Source: Streptococcus suis (GTDB lineage Bacteria > Bacillota > Bacilli > Lactobacillales > Streptococcaceae). From it: DNA of 61,675 nucleotides. The translations under genes and the position numbers were made by a program. Below are positions 29,974 through 38,631 of the stretch, piece after piece (the stretch's first letter is position 1; each line of letters opens with the position of its first letter). The DNA lies in contig NZ_POIZ01000031.1 in NCBI RefSeq assembly GCF_002960425.1, positions 1 to 61,675 on the forward strand, read 5' to 3'. The notes below the pieces were generated by a model. That model worked only from the letters and a program-made list of their open reading frames with translations, was not told where the DNA came from and did not search any database.

Positions 29974-31635
29974 ATGTTATTAGAAGTTTCGATTAAGAAT
30001 TTTGCCATTATTGAACAGGTATCCCTCAATTTTGAAAAGGGGATGACCATCCTATCTGGTGAAACTGGGGCCGGCAAGTCTATTATCATCGATGCCATGA
30101 ACCTGATGTTAGGGGCGCGTGCGACGACGGATGTCATTCGTCACGGAGCAGCCAAGGCGGAGATTGAGGGGCTTTTTTCCTTTGAAAATAGCAGAGCTCT
30201 GGAACAGATTTTGAGTGAGCAGGGAATTGAGGTTGCGGACGAGCTCATTATCCGTCGGGAAATCCTACAAAATGGCCGTTCCGTGAGCCGTGTCAATGGG
30301 CAGATGGTCAATTTGTCTGTCTTGAAACAAATCGGTCAGCACCTAGTGGACATCCACGGCCAGCATGACCAGGAAGAATTGATGAAGGCCCAGCACCATA
30401 TCCGTCTTTTAGACAGCTTTGGAGAAGATGAGTTTTGGGCTTTAAAAGACCGCTATCAGACCACTTTTGATGCCTATCGTAGCCTCCGCAAACGAGTGCT
30501 CGAAAAGCAGAAAAATGAGCAGGAGCATAAGGCCCGCATTGAGATGCTGGAATACCAAATTGCTGAGATTGAAGCAGCAGACCTGCAGTCTGGTGAAGAT
30601 GTTCAGCTCAATCAAGAGCGGGATAAGTTACTCAATCATAAGCAGATTGCGGATACCTTGACCAATGCCTATGCTCTGTTGGACAATGAAGATTTTTCAA
30701 GTTTGAACAACCTTCGTTCAGCCATGGGGGACTTGCAAAGTTTAGAAGAATTTGACCCAGAATACAAGCAGCTTTCTAGCAGTCTGACAGAGGCCTACTA
30801 TGTTGTTGAAGATGTGACCAAACGCTTGAGTGATGTGGTGGATCATTTGGACTTCGATGGCAATCGCCTGTTGCAGCTAGAAAGTCGGTTGGATCTGCTC
30901 CACACCATTACTAAAAAATACGGTGGAACGGTCGATGATGTCTTGGATTATTTTGCTAAGATCAGCGAAGAATACAATCTTCTAACAGGAAATGACCTAT
31001 CTGGAGATGACTTGGAAGTGCAACTCAAGACCATGGAGAAGGAATTAGTGACCTTAGCCAGTCAGCTCAGCCAGTCCCGACATGAATTGGCTCAGTTGCT
31101 GGAAGAGATTATCCGTCAAGAATTACAAGACTTGTACATGGAGAAGGCGCGCTTCCAAGTTCGTTTTACCAAGGGTAAGTTTAACCGAGAGGGGAATGAA
31201 ACGGTGGAGTTTTATATCTCAACCAACCCTGGTGAAGACTTCAAGCCTTTGGTCAAGGTTGCCTCGGGTGGGGAATTATCCCGCTTGATGTTAGCTATTA
31301 AGTCAGCCTTTGCTCGTAAGGAAGGCAAGACTTCTATCGTCTTTGACGAGGTGGATACAGGAGTTTCAGGCCGTGTTGCCCAGGCCATTGCCCAGAAGAT
31401 TTATAAAATTGGACAATATGGTCAGGTCCTGGCCATCTCGCATTTGCCACAGGTGATTGCGATTGCGGACTATCAGTTCTTTATTGAAAAAATATCCGAT
31501 GACCACTCGACCGTTTCCCGTGTCCGCCTTTTGACCAAAGAGGAGCGTATCGAGGAAATTGCCAAGATGTTGGCAGGCGATAAGATTACGGATGCAGCCC
31601 GCAGTCAAGCAAAAGAATTAGTTGAAAAAGGTTAG
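29974..31635 (+). CDS. recN: DNA repair protein RecN
   Basis: SMC-like ATPase for double-strand break repair, also used during natural transformation. It has 553 residues. Walker A is SGETGAGKSIIIDAM near residue 30, long coiled-coil arms run over about 155-370, and the signature and Walker B are near the C-terminus (ASGGELSRLMLAIKS; TSIVFDEVDTGVSG). It starts 3 nt after argR and ends the operon at a terminator that overlaps its stop. Confidence 0.96.
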   Translation: MLLEVSIKNFAIIEQVSLNFEKGMTILSGETGAGKSIIIDAMNLMLGARATTDVIRHGAAKAEIEGLFSFENSRALEQILSEQGIEVADELIIRREILQNGRSVSRVNGQMVNLSVLKQIGQHLVDIHGQHDQEELMKAQHHIRLLDSFGEDEFWALKDRYQTTFDAYRSLRKRVLEKQKNEQEHKARIEMLEYQIAEIEAADLQSGEDVQLNQERDKLLNHKQIADTLTNAYALLDNEDFSSLNNLRSAMGDLQSLEEFDPEYKQLSSSLTEAYYVVEDVTKRLSDVVDHLDFDGNRLLQLESRLDLLHTITKKYGGTVDDVLDYFAKISEEYNLLTGNDLSGDDLEVQLKTMEKELVTLASQLSQSRHELAQLLEEIIRQELQDLYMEKARFQVRFTKGKFNREGNETVEFYISTNPGEDFKPLVKVASGGELSRLMLAIKSAFARKEGKTSIVFDEVDTGVSGRVAQAIAQKIYKIGQYGQVLAISHLPQVIAIADYQFFIEKISDDHSTVSRVRLLTKEERIEEIAKMLAGDKITDAARSQAKELVEKG

Positions 31636-31652
31636 GCAACTAGCCTTTTTGC
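31625..31652 (+). terminator. Terminator overlapping the recN stop codon
   Basis: AAAAAGGTTAG-GCAA-CTAGCCTTTTT, an 11-bp stem with a G-T pair. Confidence 0.88.
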
Positions 31653-31685
31653 TTTTGTTTTTATGTTTATTTTTAGCTTGAAATT

Positions 31686-31694
31686 TGTTATAAT
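31686..31694 (+). promoter_or_regulatory. Extended -10 promoter of degV
   Basis: TGTTATAAT, 35 nt before the chosen degV start. Confidence 0.55.
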
Positions 31695-31729
31695 AAAGGA
31701 TAATACAGAAGAGAACGGAAGGACACTTG

Positions 31730-32563
31730 ATGATGAAGATTAAGATTGTAACAGATTCTAGCACTACAATAGAAGCTGGTTTGGCTAAGGAGTTGGGGAT
31801 TACCATCATTCCTTTGTCTGTTATGGTGGATGGGGTTGTCTATTCAGATAGTGATTTAACTGAGGGTGAGTTTTTAAACTTAATGCGTGAAAGTAAGAAT
31901 CTACCAAAAACTAGCCAGCCCCCAGTAGGCCTCTTTGCGGAAACCTTCAGTCAATTAGCTAAAGACGGTAGTCAGATTATTGCTATCTTACTTTCCCATG
32001 CCCTATCAGGTACGGTTGAAGCTGCCCGTCAAGGAGCTACCTTGTCTGGTGCAGATGTGACTGTTCTTGACTCCGGCTTTACTGACCAGGCAGCAAAATT
32101 TCAGGTAGTGGAGGCAGCTAGACTGGCACAAGTTGGAGCTAGTAAGGAGGAAATCCTTACTGCCATTGAAGAGCTCAAAGATAAGACTGAACTATATATC
32201 GGGGTATCTACCCTTGAAAATCTTGTCAAGGGAGGTCGTATTGGTCGTGTTCAAGGCATGCTTAGTAGCCTGCTTAACATCCGTGTTATCATGGAAATGA
32301 AGAATCATCAATTAACTCCGATTGTAAAAGGACGTGGCAATAAGACTTTCAAAAAATGGTTGGATGAATTTGCGAGCGGATTGAACAATAAAGATGTTGC
32401 AGAAATTGGCATTTCCTATTCAGGAAAAGCGGACTTTGCCCATGAAATAAAAGACTTGCTCCAGCCCCATGTAGAAACAGATATTTCTGTATTGGAAACA
32501 GGTTCTATCATCCAAACCCACACGGGTGAAGATGCCTGGGCTATCCTTATTCGTTATGAATAA
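31730..32563 (+). CDS. DegV family fatty acid-binding protein
   Basis: Cytoplasmic DegV-fold protein of 277 residues that binds a fatty acid for the FakA kinase system. The N-terminal [11 protein letters not shown] motif, the TSQPPVGLF segment near residue 63 and ISVYSGTAEAAR-like [18 protein letters not shown] are typical. The start is set at the first of two adjacent ATGs, 6 nt after GGAAGGA; a TTG before them is less likely. It overlaps the SGNH hydrolase gene by 8 nt. Confidence 0.9.
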   Translation: MMKIKIVTDSSTTIEAGLAKELGITIIPLSVMVDGVVYSDSDLTEGEFLNLMRESKNLPKTSQPPVGLFAETFSQLAKDGSQIIAILLSHALSGTVEAARQGATLSGADVTVLDSGFTDQAAKFQVVEAARLAQVGASKEEILTAIEELKDKTELYIGVSTLENLVKGGRIGRVQGMLSSLLNIRVIMEMKNHQLTPIVKGRGNKTFKKWLDEFASGLNNKDVAEIGISYSGKADFAHEIKDLLQPHVETDISVLETGSIIQTHTGEDAWAILIRYE

Positions 32564-33389
32564 TCGGAAGTTGATACAGGGACTTGTCTTCTTTTTTCTC
32601 TGTTTATTGGGGTCAATCTTCCTATTCCATCAGTTAATCCCACAGGCGCCGTCACGCATCAGTCAGGAAGAGCTAGGTCTTTCAGTGAATAGGAAATTTC
32701 GCTATTTGGCTCTTGGGGACTCCTTGACAGAAGGAGTGGGAGATGTGACAGGTCAAGGTGGTTTTGTCCCCTTGCTTGCCCAGTCGCTAGTCAATGAGTA
32801 CGGTTATGAGGTAGACGTTCAAAATTTTGGAATTTCTGGCAATACCAGTACACAAATTTTGAAGCGGATGAAGGAGAACAAGGAACTCAAACAAGCCTTA
32901 AAAGAAGCTGATTTATTAACCGTGACAGTCGGTGGAAATGATCTTCGGAAGGTCATTATCAAGAATTTAAGCAATCTCAAGCTCTCCACCTTTGATAAGC
33001 CGGCAAGGGAATACGGGAGAAATCTAGAAAAGATTGTCAAACGAGCAAGACAGGAGAATGCCAATCTGCCGATTTATATTTTGGGAATTTACAATCCCTT
33101 CTACCTCAGTTTTCCTGAATTGACCGAGATGCAGACGGTGGTTGATAAATGGAATCAGACAACCCAGCACATCACGGAAAAATACAAGGATGTTTACTTT
33201 GTAGAAATCAATGACTTGCTATATAAGGGTTTGGAAGGCGAGATGGGGCTTAGCCAGTCTAGTTCGGCTAGCACAAATAATTTATTGTACGAAGATGATC
33301 ATTTTCATCCCAATAATACGGGATATGAAATCATGAAAAAAGCACTATTGGAGAAGATGTATGAAACTGAGAAAAGCTGGACACCTTAA
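32556..33389 (+). CDS. Membrane-anchored SGNH/GDSL hydrolase
   Basis: Predicted extracellular esterase or lipase of 277 residues. An N-terminal membrane segment ([23 protein letters not shown]) is followed by the SGNH blocks: [13 protein letters not shown] (nucleophile Ser), GISGNTSTQ (block II Gly), TVGGNDLRK (block III Asn), and [11 protein letters not shown] (catalytic Asp and His). The substrate may be a wall or lipid ester, but nothing shows which. The start is at MNNRKL, inside the degV end; a longer frame from 32526 lies wholly inside degV. The 3' end overlaps the YpmS-like gene by 29 nt. Confidence 0.9.
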   Translation: MNNRKLIQGLVFFFLCLLGSIFLFHQLIPQAPSRISQEELGLSVNRKFRYLALGDSLTEGVGDVTGQGGFVPLLAQSLVNEYGYEVDVQNFGISGNTSTQILKRMKENKELKQALKEADLLTVTVGGNDLRKVIIKNLSNLKLSTFDKPAREYGRNLEKIVKRARQENANLPIYILGIYNPFYLSFPELTEMQTVVDKWNQTTQHITEKYKDVYFVEINDLLYKGLEGEMGLSQSSSASTNNLLYEDDHFHPNNTGYEIMKKALLEKMYETEKSWTP

Positions 33390-33954
33390 TATCTGGAAGT
33401 GGCTCTTCTTGGTTCAATTGGCTATAACATTGGGTGCGGGCCTGGTTTTTCTAAATCGTATCCAAGTTAATCGAGAACATATGACGGAGTTAGTGCCATC
33501 TAGCCAGACAGATGCGAAAGTGGGGACTTTCGCGACCAACCGTGAAGCCCTTAATCAAACCATTGCCAACTATTTAAAAGATTACCAAACGGAGAAATTT
33601 TCTTACCAATTATTTGTGACTAACCAACAGGTTGTTTTTGAAGGAACCTATCAGGTATTTGGTGTAGATATCCCCTTGTATATCTATTTTCAACCTCTCA
33701 AAATGGAAGATGGCAATGTTCTTCTACGAATATTGGAAATTTCAGCAGGAAACCTGTCCTTGCCCAAGGCAGAAGTTTTAGCCTATCTGCAAAAAAACTA
33801 CAAATTACCCACCTTTGTCAAAATAAATTCCCAAGAGGCAGCAATTCAGTTAAAAATAACAGAATTGGACAATAAATTTGGACTTTATGGCAAGGCCAAT
33901 ACTATTGATTTATACAATGACCAAATTATTGTTGATATATACAGAAAAAGGTAA
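33361..33954 (+). CDS. YpmS-like DUF2140 membrane protein
   Basis: Protein of 197 residues with a single N-terminal membrane helix (about 12-32, KWLFLVQLAITLGAGLVFL) and an extracellular domain (FSYQLFVTNQQVVFEGTYQVFGVDIPLYIYFQP...) typical of the YpmS/DUF2140 family. Function is unknown. In Firmicutes it commonly follows a GDSL hydrolase gene, as here with a 29-nt overlap, which suggests the two act together at the cell surface. Confidence 0.85.
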   Translation: MKLRKAGHLNIWKWLFLVQLAITLGAGLVFLNRIQVNREHMTELVPSSQTDAKVGTFATNREALNQTIANYLKDYQTEKFSYQLFVTNQQVVFEGTYQVFGVDIPLYIYFQPLKMEDGNVLLRILEISAGNLSLPKAEVLAYLQKNYKLPTFVKINSQEAAIQLKITELDNKFGLYGKANTIDLYNDQIIVDIYRKR

Positions 33955-33972
33955 GAAACCAGCATTTAAAAC

Positions 33973-34001
33973 TTGACCAAATGCTTAAATTTCGGTACTA
34001 T
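33973..34001 (+). promoter_or_regulatory. hup promoter
   Basis: TTGACC and TACTAT separated by 17 nt. Confidence 0.75.
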
Positions 34002-34047
34002 ATAAGGGTGAGTTAAATCTCAGAAAATTATTGGAGGACTTAGCAAA

Positions 34048-34323
34048 ATGGCTAATAAACAAGATTTGATTGCAAAAGTTGCAGAAGCAACTTCATTGAC
34101 TAAAAAAGATTCAGCAGCAGCTGTTGATGCAGTATTTGCAGCAGTAGCAGACTACCTTGCAGCTGGTGAAAAAGTACAATTGATCGGCTTCGGTAACTTT
34201 GAAGTTCGTGAGCGTTCAGCACGTAAAGGTCGCAACCCACAAACTGGTAAAGAAATCGAAATCGCAGCTTCAAAAGTTCCAGCATTCAAAGCTGGTAAAG
34301 CACTCAAGGATGCGGTAAAATAA
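34048..34323 (+). CDS. hup: Histone-like DNA-binding protein HU
   Basis: Nucleoid protein of 91 residues; forms a dimer that bends DNA. The HU/IHF signature is complete ([45 protein letters not shown]), and the beta-arm region RKGRNPQTG is intact. GGAGGACTTAGCAAA is upstream. Codon use is strongly biased, as expected for a highly expressed gene. A strong terminator follows, and then the accessory scar at 34394-35431. Confidence 0.98.
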   Translation: MANKQDLIAKVAEATSLTKKDSAAAVDAVFAAVADYLAAGEKVQLIGFGNFEVRERSARKGRNPQTGKEIEIAASKVPAFKAGKALKDAVK

Positions 34324-34332
34324 TTTAACGTG

Positions 34333-34381
34333 AAAAAGCCTATTGTATCAACGTTTCTACGTTGTGCAGTAGGCTTTTTTC
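34333..34381 (+). terminator. hup terminator
   Basis: AAAAAGCCTA and TAGGCTTTTTT form the outer stem, and CAACGT-TTCT-ACGTTG forms an inner one. Confidence 0.88.
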
Positions 34382-34393
34382 TGTGTTTTGGGG

Positions 34394-34512
34394 CTCCCAG
34401 AGTCAGGGGAGTGACTCTGGGAGGTTGGAAATATAGCAAAAACTTTTTGCGTCAAAGAGTCAGGAGAGTGACTCTGGGAGGTTGGAAATATAGCAAAAAC
34501 TTTTTGCGTCAA
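34394..34512. repeat. Two tandem 57-bp units with nested palindromes, downstream of hup
   Basis: Two almost identical 57-bp units (34399-34455 and 34456-34512; one base differs). Each carries AGAGTCA...TGACTCT and GCAAAAACTTTTTGC palindromes; the first copy extends to a perfect 12-bp stem CTCCCAGAGTCA / TGACTCTGGGAG. They sit between the hup terminator and an integrase remnant, so they may be part of an integration site scar. Confidence 0.85.
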
Positions 34513-34527
34513 GTAGGGAGCAAAACT

Positions 34528-34764
34528 TTAGTAATTTTCCATGATATCTGCCACATTTGATTTCATTTTCTTGGTAACATGGGTATAAATTTGGATAGTT
34601 GTCTTGGCGTCTGCATGGCCCACACGGTCCATAATTGCTTTGAGTGGTACTCTATTCTCTGCCAGGTGACTGACCAAGGTATGACGGAAGATGTGGCTGG
34701 TTAGTTTTTTTGTATAGGCAAAGGTCACACAAAAAGAAGCATTTCTATAGGAAAAGTTTTGCAT
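34528..34764 (-). pseudogene. C-terminal remnant of a tyrosine integrase
   Basis: About 63 residues at the C-terminal end of a phage or ICE-type tyrosine recombinase remain. The catalytic HxxR (HIFRHTLVSHLAE), the second His (VGHADAKTT) and the nucleophile in IYTHVTKKM are all visible, but the N-terminal arm and core domains, including the first catalytic Arg, are missing. The frame runs into unrelated residues upstream (MQNFSYRNASFCVTFA), where it overlaps the end of the toxin gene by 20 nt. This looks like a deletion scar of a former mobile element inserted 3' of hup. It is not expected to be active. Confidence 0.85.
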
Positions 34765-35083
34765 AGTCTGTCTTAGATGAAAACAGGAAAGCTACCTCAA
34801 CTAACCCTTCCCTCTTGTCAATAGAATAGATGACAATATATTTACCGTTTTGAATAGTTATTCCGCGACTACTACGTCCGGACCTATCAATTATAGTTCC
34901 AATTTTTTCATCAGCATTAAAACCACGTTCAGGAAATACTTCTAAACTCTCAATCTCATCAAAAATGGCAGTTACCAGCCTATCGGCAGTTTCAGGGCTG
35001 AGCTTCACATTGGCAATGTAATCCCTGATGCTTTTAATCTGCTCAATAACTCTTGGCGAAATAATGATTTTGTATTTCTCCAT
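34745..35083 (-). CDS. RelE/ParE-type toxin
   Basis: Type II toxin of 112 residues. The pattern IISPRVIEQIKSIRDYIANVKLSPETADRLVTAIFDEIESLEVFPERG followed by beta strands (YIVIYSIDKREGLVEVAFLFSS) is typical of the ParE/RelE plasmid stabilisation family. The target, gyrase or ribosome-bound mRNA, cannot be decided; the charged residues R and K in the core strands are present. Its start overlaps the antitoxin stop by one base (TAATG). The C-terminus runs into the integrase remnant and may have been altered by the deletion. Confidence 0.85.
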   Translation of the reverse strand: MEKYKIIISPRVIEQIKSIRDYIANVKLSPETADRLVTAIFDEIESLEVFPERGFNADEKIGTIIDRSGRSSRGITIQNGKYIVIYSIDKREGLVEVAFLFSSKTDYAKLFL

Positions 35084-35370
35084 TATCCTAGTACTGCCTT
35101 TCTAGCATCCTCGATACTTAGACCTTTACTAGCTTTTAGTTCTTCATAGCTAGCTGATATCTCTTCTTGAAGACGAGAAACTAATTTCTCTCTTTCCTTC
35201 TCTTCAATGGTCTTAAAAGGTAATGTTTTAGTAATGGCCACCTCTTGAACAAATTCGTTGAATGCAGAGGTAATATCTAACCCATTTTCTTGAAAGACTT
35301 CTTTAGCCATTTCAAAGTATTCTGAGTTAACTTTAAAGTTGATTTGTTTATCTTTTATTATTGTAGGCAT
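35083..35370 (-). CDS. RelB/DinJ-type antitoxin
   Basis: Antitoxin of 95 residues. The N-terminal ribbon-helix-helix (KDKQINFKVNSEYFEMAKEVFQENGLDITSAFNEFVQEVAITKTLPF) matches RelB/DinJ, and the C-terminal helical tail would wrap the toxin. It lies immediately upstream of the toxin gene in one operon with a good promoter. A 6-bp inverted repeat between the -10 and the start may be its own operator. Confidence 0.87.
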   Translation of the reverse strand: MPTIIKDKQINFKVNSEYFEMAKEVFQENGLDITSAFNEFVQEVAITKTLPFKTIEEKEREKLVSRLQEEISASYEELKASKGLSIEDARKAVLG

Positions 35371-35386
35371 ATTCAGACCTCTCTTT

Positions 35387-35403
35387 TATAGTTCTTGACT
35401 ATA
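35387..35403. promoter_or_regulatory. Inverted repeat, likely toxin-antitoxin operator
   Basis: TATAGT-TCTTG-ACTATA is a perfect 6-bp inverted repeat between the -10 and start codon of the antitoxin gene, where autorepressors bind. Confidence 0.5.
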
Positions 35404-35431
35404 TTCTAACATTTAAAATAAATATATTCAA
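35403..35431 (-). promoter_or_regulatory. Toxin-antitoxin promoter
   Basis: On the minus strand, TTGAAT and TAGAAT are separated by 17 nt. Confidence 0.65.
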
Positions 35432-35581
35432 ACTATATTTGTTTACTCGGTATTTGTAACTTTTTGGAAAACAAAAAACCAGCCTTAGCAGACTGATTTT
35501 TAAGGAGATTTATGAAAAATTTTAGGATACACTTATAGTATAACCGAATTTTCAGATTCTTCATCGGTCTTTAGACCTATT

Positions 35582-35609
35582 TTGTTAAAAAACAAACTTG
35601 TGCTATAAT
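35582..35609 (+). promoter_or_regulatory. Promoter of the GNAT gene at 35637
   Basis: TTGTTA and TGC-TATAAT with a 16-nt spacer. Confidence 0.6.
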
Positions 35610-35636
35610 AGAGAACAAAATTAAGGGGAGATTTAT

Positions 35637-36104
35637 ATGACCATACGTAAAGCTACACAATCAGATATTCCAGTATTAAATGAATTGTTGCAAGATATTT
35701 TACAGGTTCATCATCAGGCACGACCAGATATTTTTAGAAGCTCAGGTCAAAAGTTTTCTGAGGATGAATTAAGGGAATTATTGGACAATCCAGCTAAGCC
35801 AGTTTTTGTTTATGAAGTAGAAGGGAAAGTGGTTGGTCATCTATTTTGTGAGCTGAGGACTGCGACAGGTGATGTTTTGGAACCGGTCAAAACCCTGTTC
35901 ATAGATGATTTGTGTGTAGCTAGTGCTGCACGTGGTCAAAAAATCGGTGAGCAATTCTATGACTTTGCCCTTTCCTATGCCAAGGAACAGGGGTGTCATA
36001 ATCTCACACTAAACGTATGGGCAGACAATGTGGGAGCTGTTCGATTCTATGAACGCTTGGGCATGAAGCCTCAAATGTTTCGCATGGAGCAAATAGTTGA
36101 CTAA
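35637..36104 (+). CDS. GNAT-family N-acetyltransferase
   Basis: Acetyltransferase of 155 residues with unknown substrate. Strand 4 and motif A are clear at residues 80-110 (TLFIDDLCVASAARGQKIGEQFYDFALSYAKEQG, with the acetyl-CoA loop ARGQKIG), then LTLNVWADNVGAVRFYERLGM, the usual motif B. Single gene with its own promoter and AAGGGGAG site, ending at a terminator shared with the convergent mvaA gene. Confidence 0.88.
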   Translation: MTIRKATQSDIPVLNELLQDILQVHHQARPDIFRSSGQKFSEDELRELLDNPAKPVFVYEVEGKVVGHLFCELRTATGDVLEPVKTLFIDDLCVASAARGQKIGEQFYDFALSYAKEQGCHNLTLNVWADNVGAVRFYERLGMKPQMFRMEQIVD

Positions 36105-36128
36105 AAAAAGAGGTTATCCCTCTTTTTT
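36104..36128. terminator. Bidirectional terminator between GNAT and mvaA
   Basis: AAAAAAGAGG-TTATC-CCTCTTTTTT. It touches the stop codons of both genes. Confidence 0.85.
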
Positions 36129-37385
36129 ATATTGTCTCAAAGTTGCCAATAGTTTTTGTGCAGTTTCTAGGTTGCTGTGTTTTTCTTTGCGCAGGAGTTG
36201 GGCCAGTTGATCCACTTCTTGTTCCTCAGCACCAGCAAGGAGGGCTAGGGATTTGGCATGGAGTTTCATATGACCTGCCTGAATACCAGAAGTGACCAAG
36301 GCTCGCAGGGCTGCAAAGTTTTGACAAAGCCCGACTGAAGCGATGATGGAGGCCAGTTGGCGAGCCTTGGGCTGGTTGAGCAGGTCAAAAGCAACTGCCA
36401 CCTTGGGATTGAGCCCAATCGAGCCACCGACCGAAGCAATCGGAAGGGGCAGGGTGATGGAGCCGACCAAGTGCTCCCCATCGATAGACCAAGTAGAGAG
36501 TCCCTTGTACTGTCCATCACGGCTGGCATAAGCATGAGCACCGGCCTCAACCGCCCGCCAGTCATTTCCAGTCGCAAGCACCACGGCATCGATACCGTTA
36601 AATATCCCTTTGTTATGAGTGGCAGCCCGATAAGGGTCCACCTGGGCCAGCTTGCTAGCTAGGGCAATTTTTTGAGCCGTTTCTTGGGCAATAGAGAAGC
36701 TAGTAGCCAGACTGGATATGGCAAGACGACACTGGGAAGTGACTAGAGATTCGGTTGCATAGTTGGATAGGATTCCCATCAAGGCCTGTCCCTGACTGAG
36801 CTCTTCTAAATCGTCCTTAATGGCTTCTAGCATGTTATTGAGAATATTGGCGCCCATGGCTTCTTGGACATCCACTTGAAGATAGACAATCAAAAACTCA
36901 TCCTTACTTTCCACAGTCAGGTCACGAGCGCCCCCTCCGCGTTTCACAATAGATGGATGGGCTTGATTGGCAGCTTCTAAAATAGTAGCTTTCTGGTCGA
37001 GAATAGCCTGACTTGCTCGGCTATGGTCAGGAACATCAAAGAGTGCCACCTGTCCAATCATGATACGGTTGTGGATGGTAGTGGTAAAACCGCCAGAACG
37101 AGCGATGATTTTGGCGCCGAAAGAAGCAGCGGCAACCACAGAAGGTTCTTCTGTCACCATAGGAACAGAGTAAACCTGTCCATCCACAAGTAATTCAGGC
37201 AGAACTGAGAAGGGCAGGGCAAAGGTTCCCAGATGGTTCTCCGCCATCTTGCCTGCAATGGCTTCAGGAAGATTGGTGTCTTGATGAAGAATGTCCAAGC
37301 TCGTTTCTGACAGAGGTTTGTTTTGGTGAAGAAGCTCAATGCGCTCCTGACGTGACTTTTTGTAAAATCCTGAAAAAGTTGACAT
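36114..37385 (-). CDS. mvaA: Hydroxymethylglutaryl-CoA reductase, class II
   Basis: Reduces HMG-CoA to mevalonate, the committed step of the mevalonate pathway to isopentenyl diphosphate. It has 423 residues, as expected for a bacterial class II enzyme. Recognisable parts are ENHLGTFALPFSVLPELLVDGQ with the active-site Glu and the later SMEEPSV-like VTEEPSVVAAASF, the ATHNKGIFNGIDAVVLATGNDWRAVEAG segment with the catalytic Lys and Asp, and the C-terminal HMKLHAKSLA with the catalytic His. GAAAGGAAAG precedes the start. It lies 67 nt downstream of mvaS, with a hairpin in that gap. Confidence 0.96.
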   Translation of the reverse strand: MSTFSGFYKKSRQERIELLHQNKPLSETSLDILHQDTNLPEAIAGKMAENHLGTFALPFSVLPELLVDGQVYSVPMVTEEPSVVAAASFGAKIIARSGGFTTTIHNRIMIGQVALFDVPDHSRASQAILDQKATILEAANQAHPSIVKRGGGARDLTVESKDEFLIVYLQVDVQEAMGANILNNMLEAIKDDLEELSQGQALMGILSNYATESLVTSQCRLAISSLATSFSIAQETAQKIALASKLAQVDPYRAATHNKGIFNGIDAVVLATGNDWRAVEAGAHAYASRDGQYKGLSTWSIDGEHLVGSITLPLPIASVGGSIGLNPKVAVAFDLLNQPKARQLASIIASVGLCQNFAALRALVTSGIQAGHMKLHAKSLALLAGAEEQEVDQLAQLLRKEKHSNLETAQKLLATLRQYKKEG

Positions 37386-37410
37386 GCTTTCCTCTTTCTA
37401 ATTTCTAACG

Positions 37411-37446
37411 AAAAGCGCCCTTGGTTAGAGCCAAAGGGCGCCGTTT
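37411..37446 (-). terminator. Hairpin between mvaS and mvaA
   Basis: GGCGCCCTTTGGC-TCTAA-CCAAGGGCGC followed by TTTTC on the minus strand; As precede it on the other side. It could partly terminate or process the message between the two genes. Confidence 0.65.
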
Positions 37447-37452
37447 TGGCTT

Positions 37453-38607
37453 TTAATTCCGATAAATCCGCTTGTGTTGGTCTACTTGAATGAGGGCGAA
37501 AGGTGCTGGATCTGCTGGGAGCTCAACTGAAGTGCCTGTTTCATCAAGAGAAACTTCTTCAAAGAAGATGCGTTCGTATTCCTCGACACTGAGTTTAGTG
37601 CGTTGGTTGAGGCTTTCTAAGCGATTTTGGTCTAATTGTTTCTGGTATCCTTCAACAAGGGAACCGCTGAAGATTTCACAGACAGCACCGCTACCATAGC
37701 TATAAAAGAGGATTTGATCCCCTGCCTCGAGCGCTCTGCTATTTTCCAAAAGGGAAAGGAATGAAAGGAAGATGGATCCAGTGTAGATGTTACCGACAAC
37801 CTTGTTATAGACGATGGCTTCCTGGAAGCGCTCTGTCAAGCGGTTGAGGGTTTCTTCATTTTTAGCGATGGCTTGTAAACCTTTGAGACCTTGCTTGGAG
37901 AAGGGGATGTGCAAGCACATGGCTGCAAAATCTTCAAGCGACTGACCTGTTTTTTGCTGGTAATAATCAAAGGTTGTGGTTAGGCAGTCAGTGTACTGTT
38001 CAGTTGAGAAGCGGCCATCAACGCGAGGGTACTTGTCATAGTTTGGTCGCCAGAAGTCATAAATGTCGCGAGTCTGGCAAACATTGTCATTATTGAGGAC
38101 CATGATGCGTGGGTTGGCTGTGACCAACATGGCAACGGCGCCAGCCCCCTGAGTTGGCTCGCCTCCTGAAGCTACTCCATACTTGGCAATGTCACTAGCA
38201 ATCACCAATACTTTTGAGTCTGGAAATTGAGCGATATGGCTCTTGGCTAAGCTTAGTCCAGCAGTAGCCCCATAGCAGGCTTCCTTCATCTCGATAGAAC
38301 GAGCAAATGGCTGGATGCCTAACAAACCGTGAATAGATACAGCAGCGGCCTTACTTTGATCCACGCTTGATTCTGTTCCGACGATGACCATGTCAATGGT
38401 CTGTTTGTCTTCTTCGGTCAAAATAGCTGCTGCAGCTTGAGCGCCGAGTGAGACAATATCTTGTGTGACAGGTGCGACAGCCATTTCTGACTGGAGAAGA
38501 CCAATCTTATATTTGTTAGGGTCAATGTTGCGGGCGAGGGCTAAATTAGCCAAATCTAAAACATAATCGGGTGCCGCAAAACCGATTTTATCAATACCGA
38601 TGTTCAT
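37453..38607 (-). CDS. mvaS: Hydroxymethylglutaryl-CoA synthase
   Basis: Condenses acetoacetyl-CoA with acetyl-CoA to give HMG-CoA. It has 384 residues. The catalytic Cys is in MKEACYGATAG near residue 110, the catalytic Glu is in VGTESSVDQSK near 78, and HIPFSKQGLKG near residue 233 carries the conserved His. It has the thiolase fold of the thiolase superfamily. AAAGGATAAAG lies upstream. The thiolase gene is 24 nt upstream and mvaA downstream, so the three steps acetyl-CoA to mevalonate are encoded together. Confidence 0.96.
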   Translation of the reverse strand: MNIGIDKIGFAAPDYVLDLANLALARNIDPNKYKIGLLQSEMAVAPVTQDIVSLGAQAAAAILTEEDKQTIDMVIVGTESSVDQSKAAAVSIHGLLGIQPFARSIEMKEACYGATAGLSLAKSHIAQFPDSKVLVIASDIAKYGVASGGEPTQGAGAVAMLVTANPRIMVLNNDNVCQTRDIYDFWRPNYDKYPRVDGRFSTEQYTDCLTTTFDYYQQKTGQSLEDFAAMCLHIPFSKQGLKGLQAIAKNEETLNRLTERFQEAIVYNKVVGNIYTGSIFLSFLSLLENSRALEAGDQILFYSYGSGAVCEIFSGSLVEGYQKQLDQNRLESLNQRTKLSVEEYERIFFEEVSLDETGTSVELPADPAPFALIQVDQHKRIYRN

Positions 38608-38631
38608 ACTTTATCCTTTGTTTACAAATGA

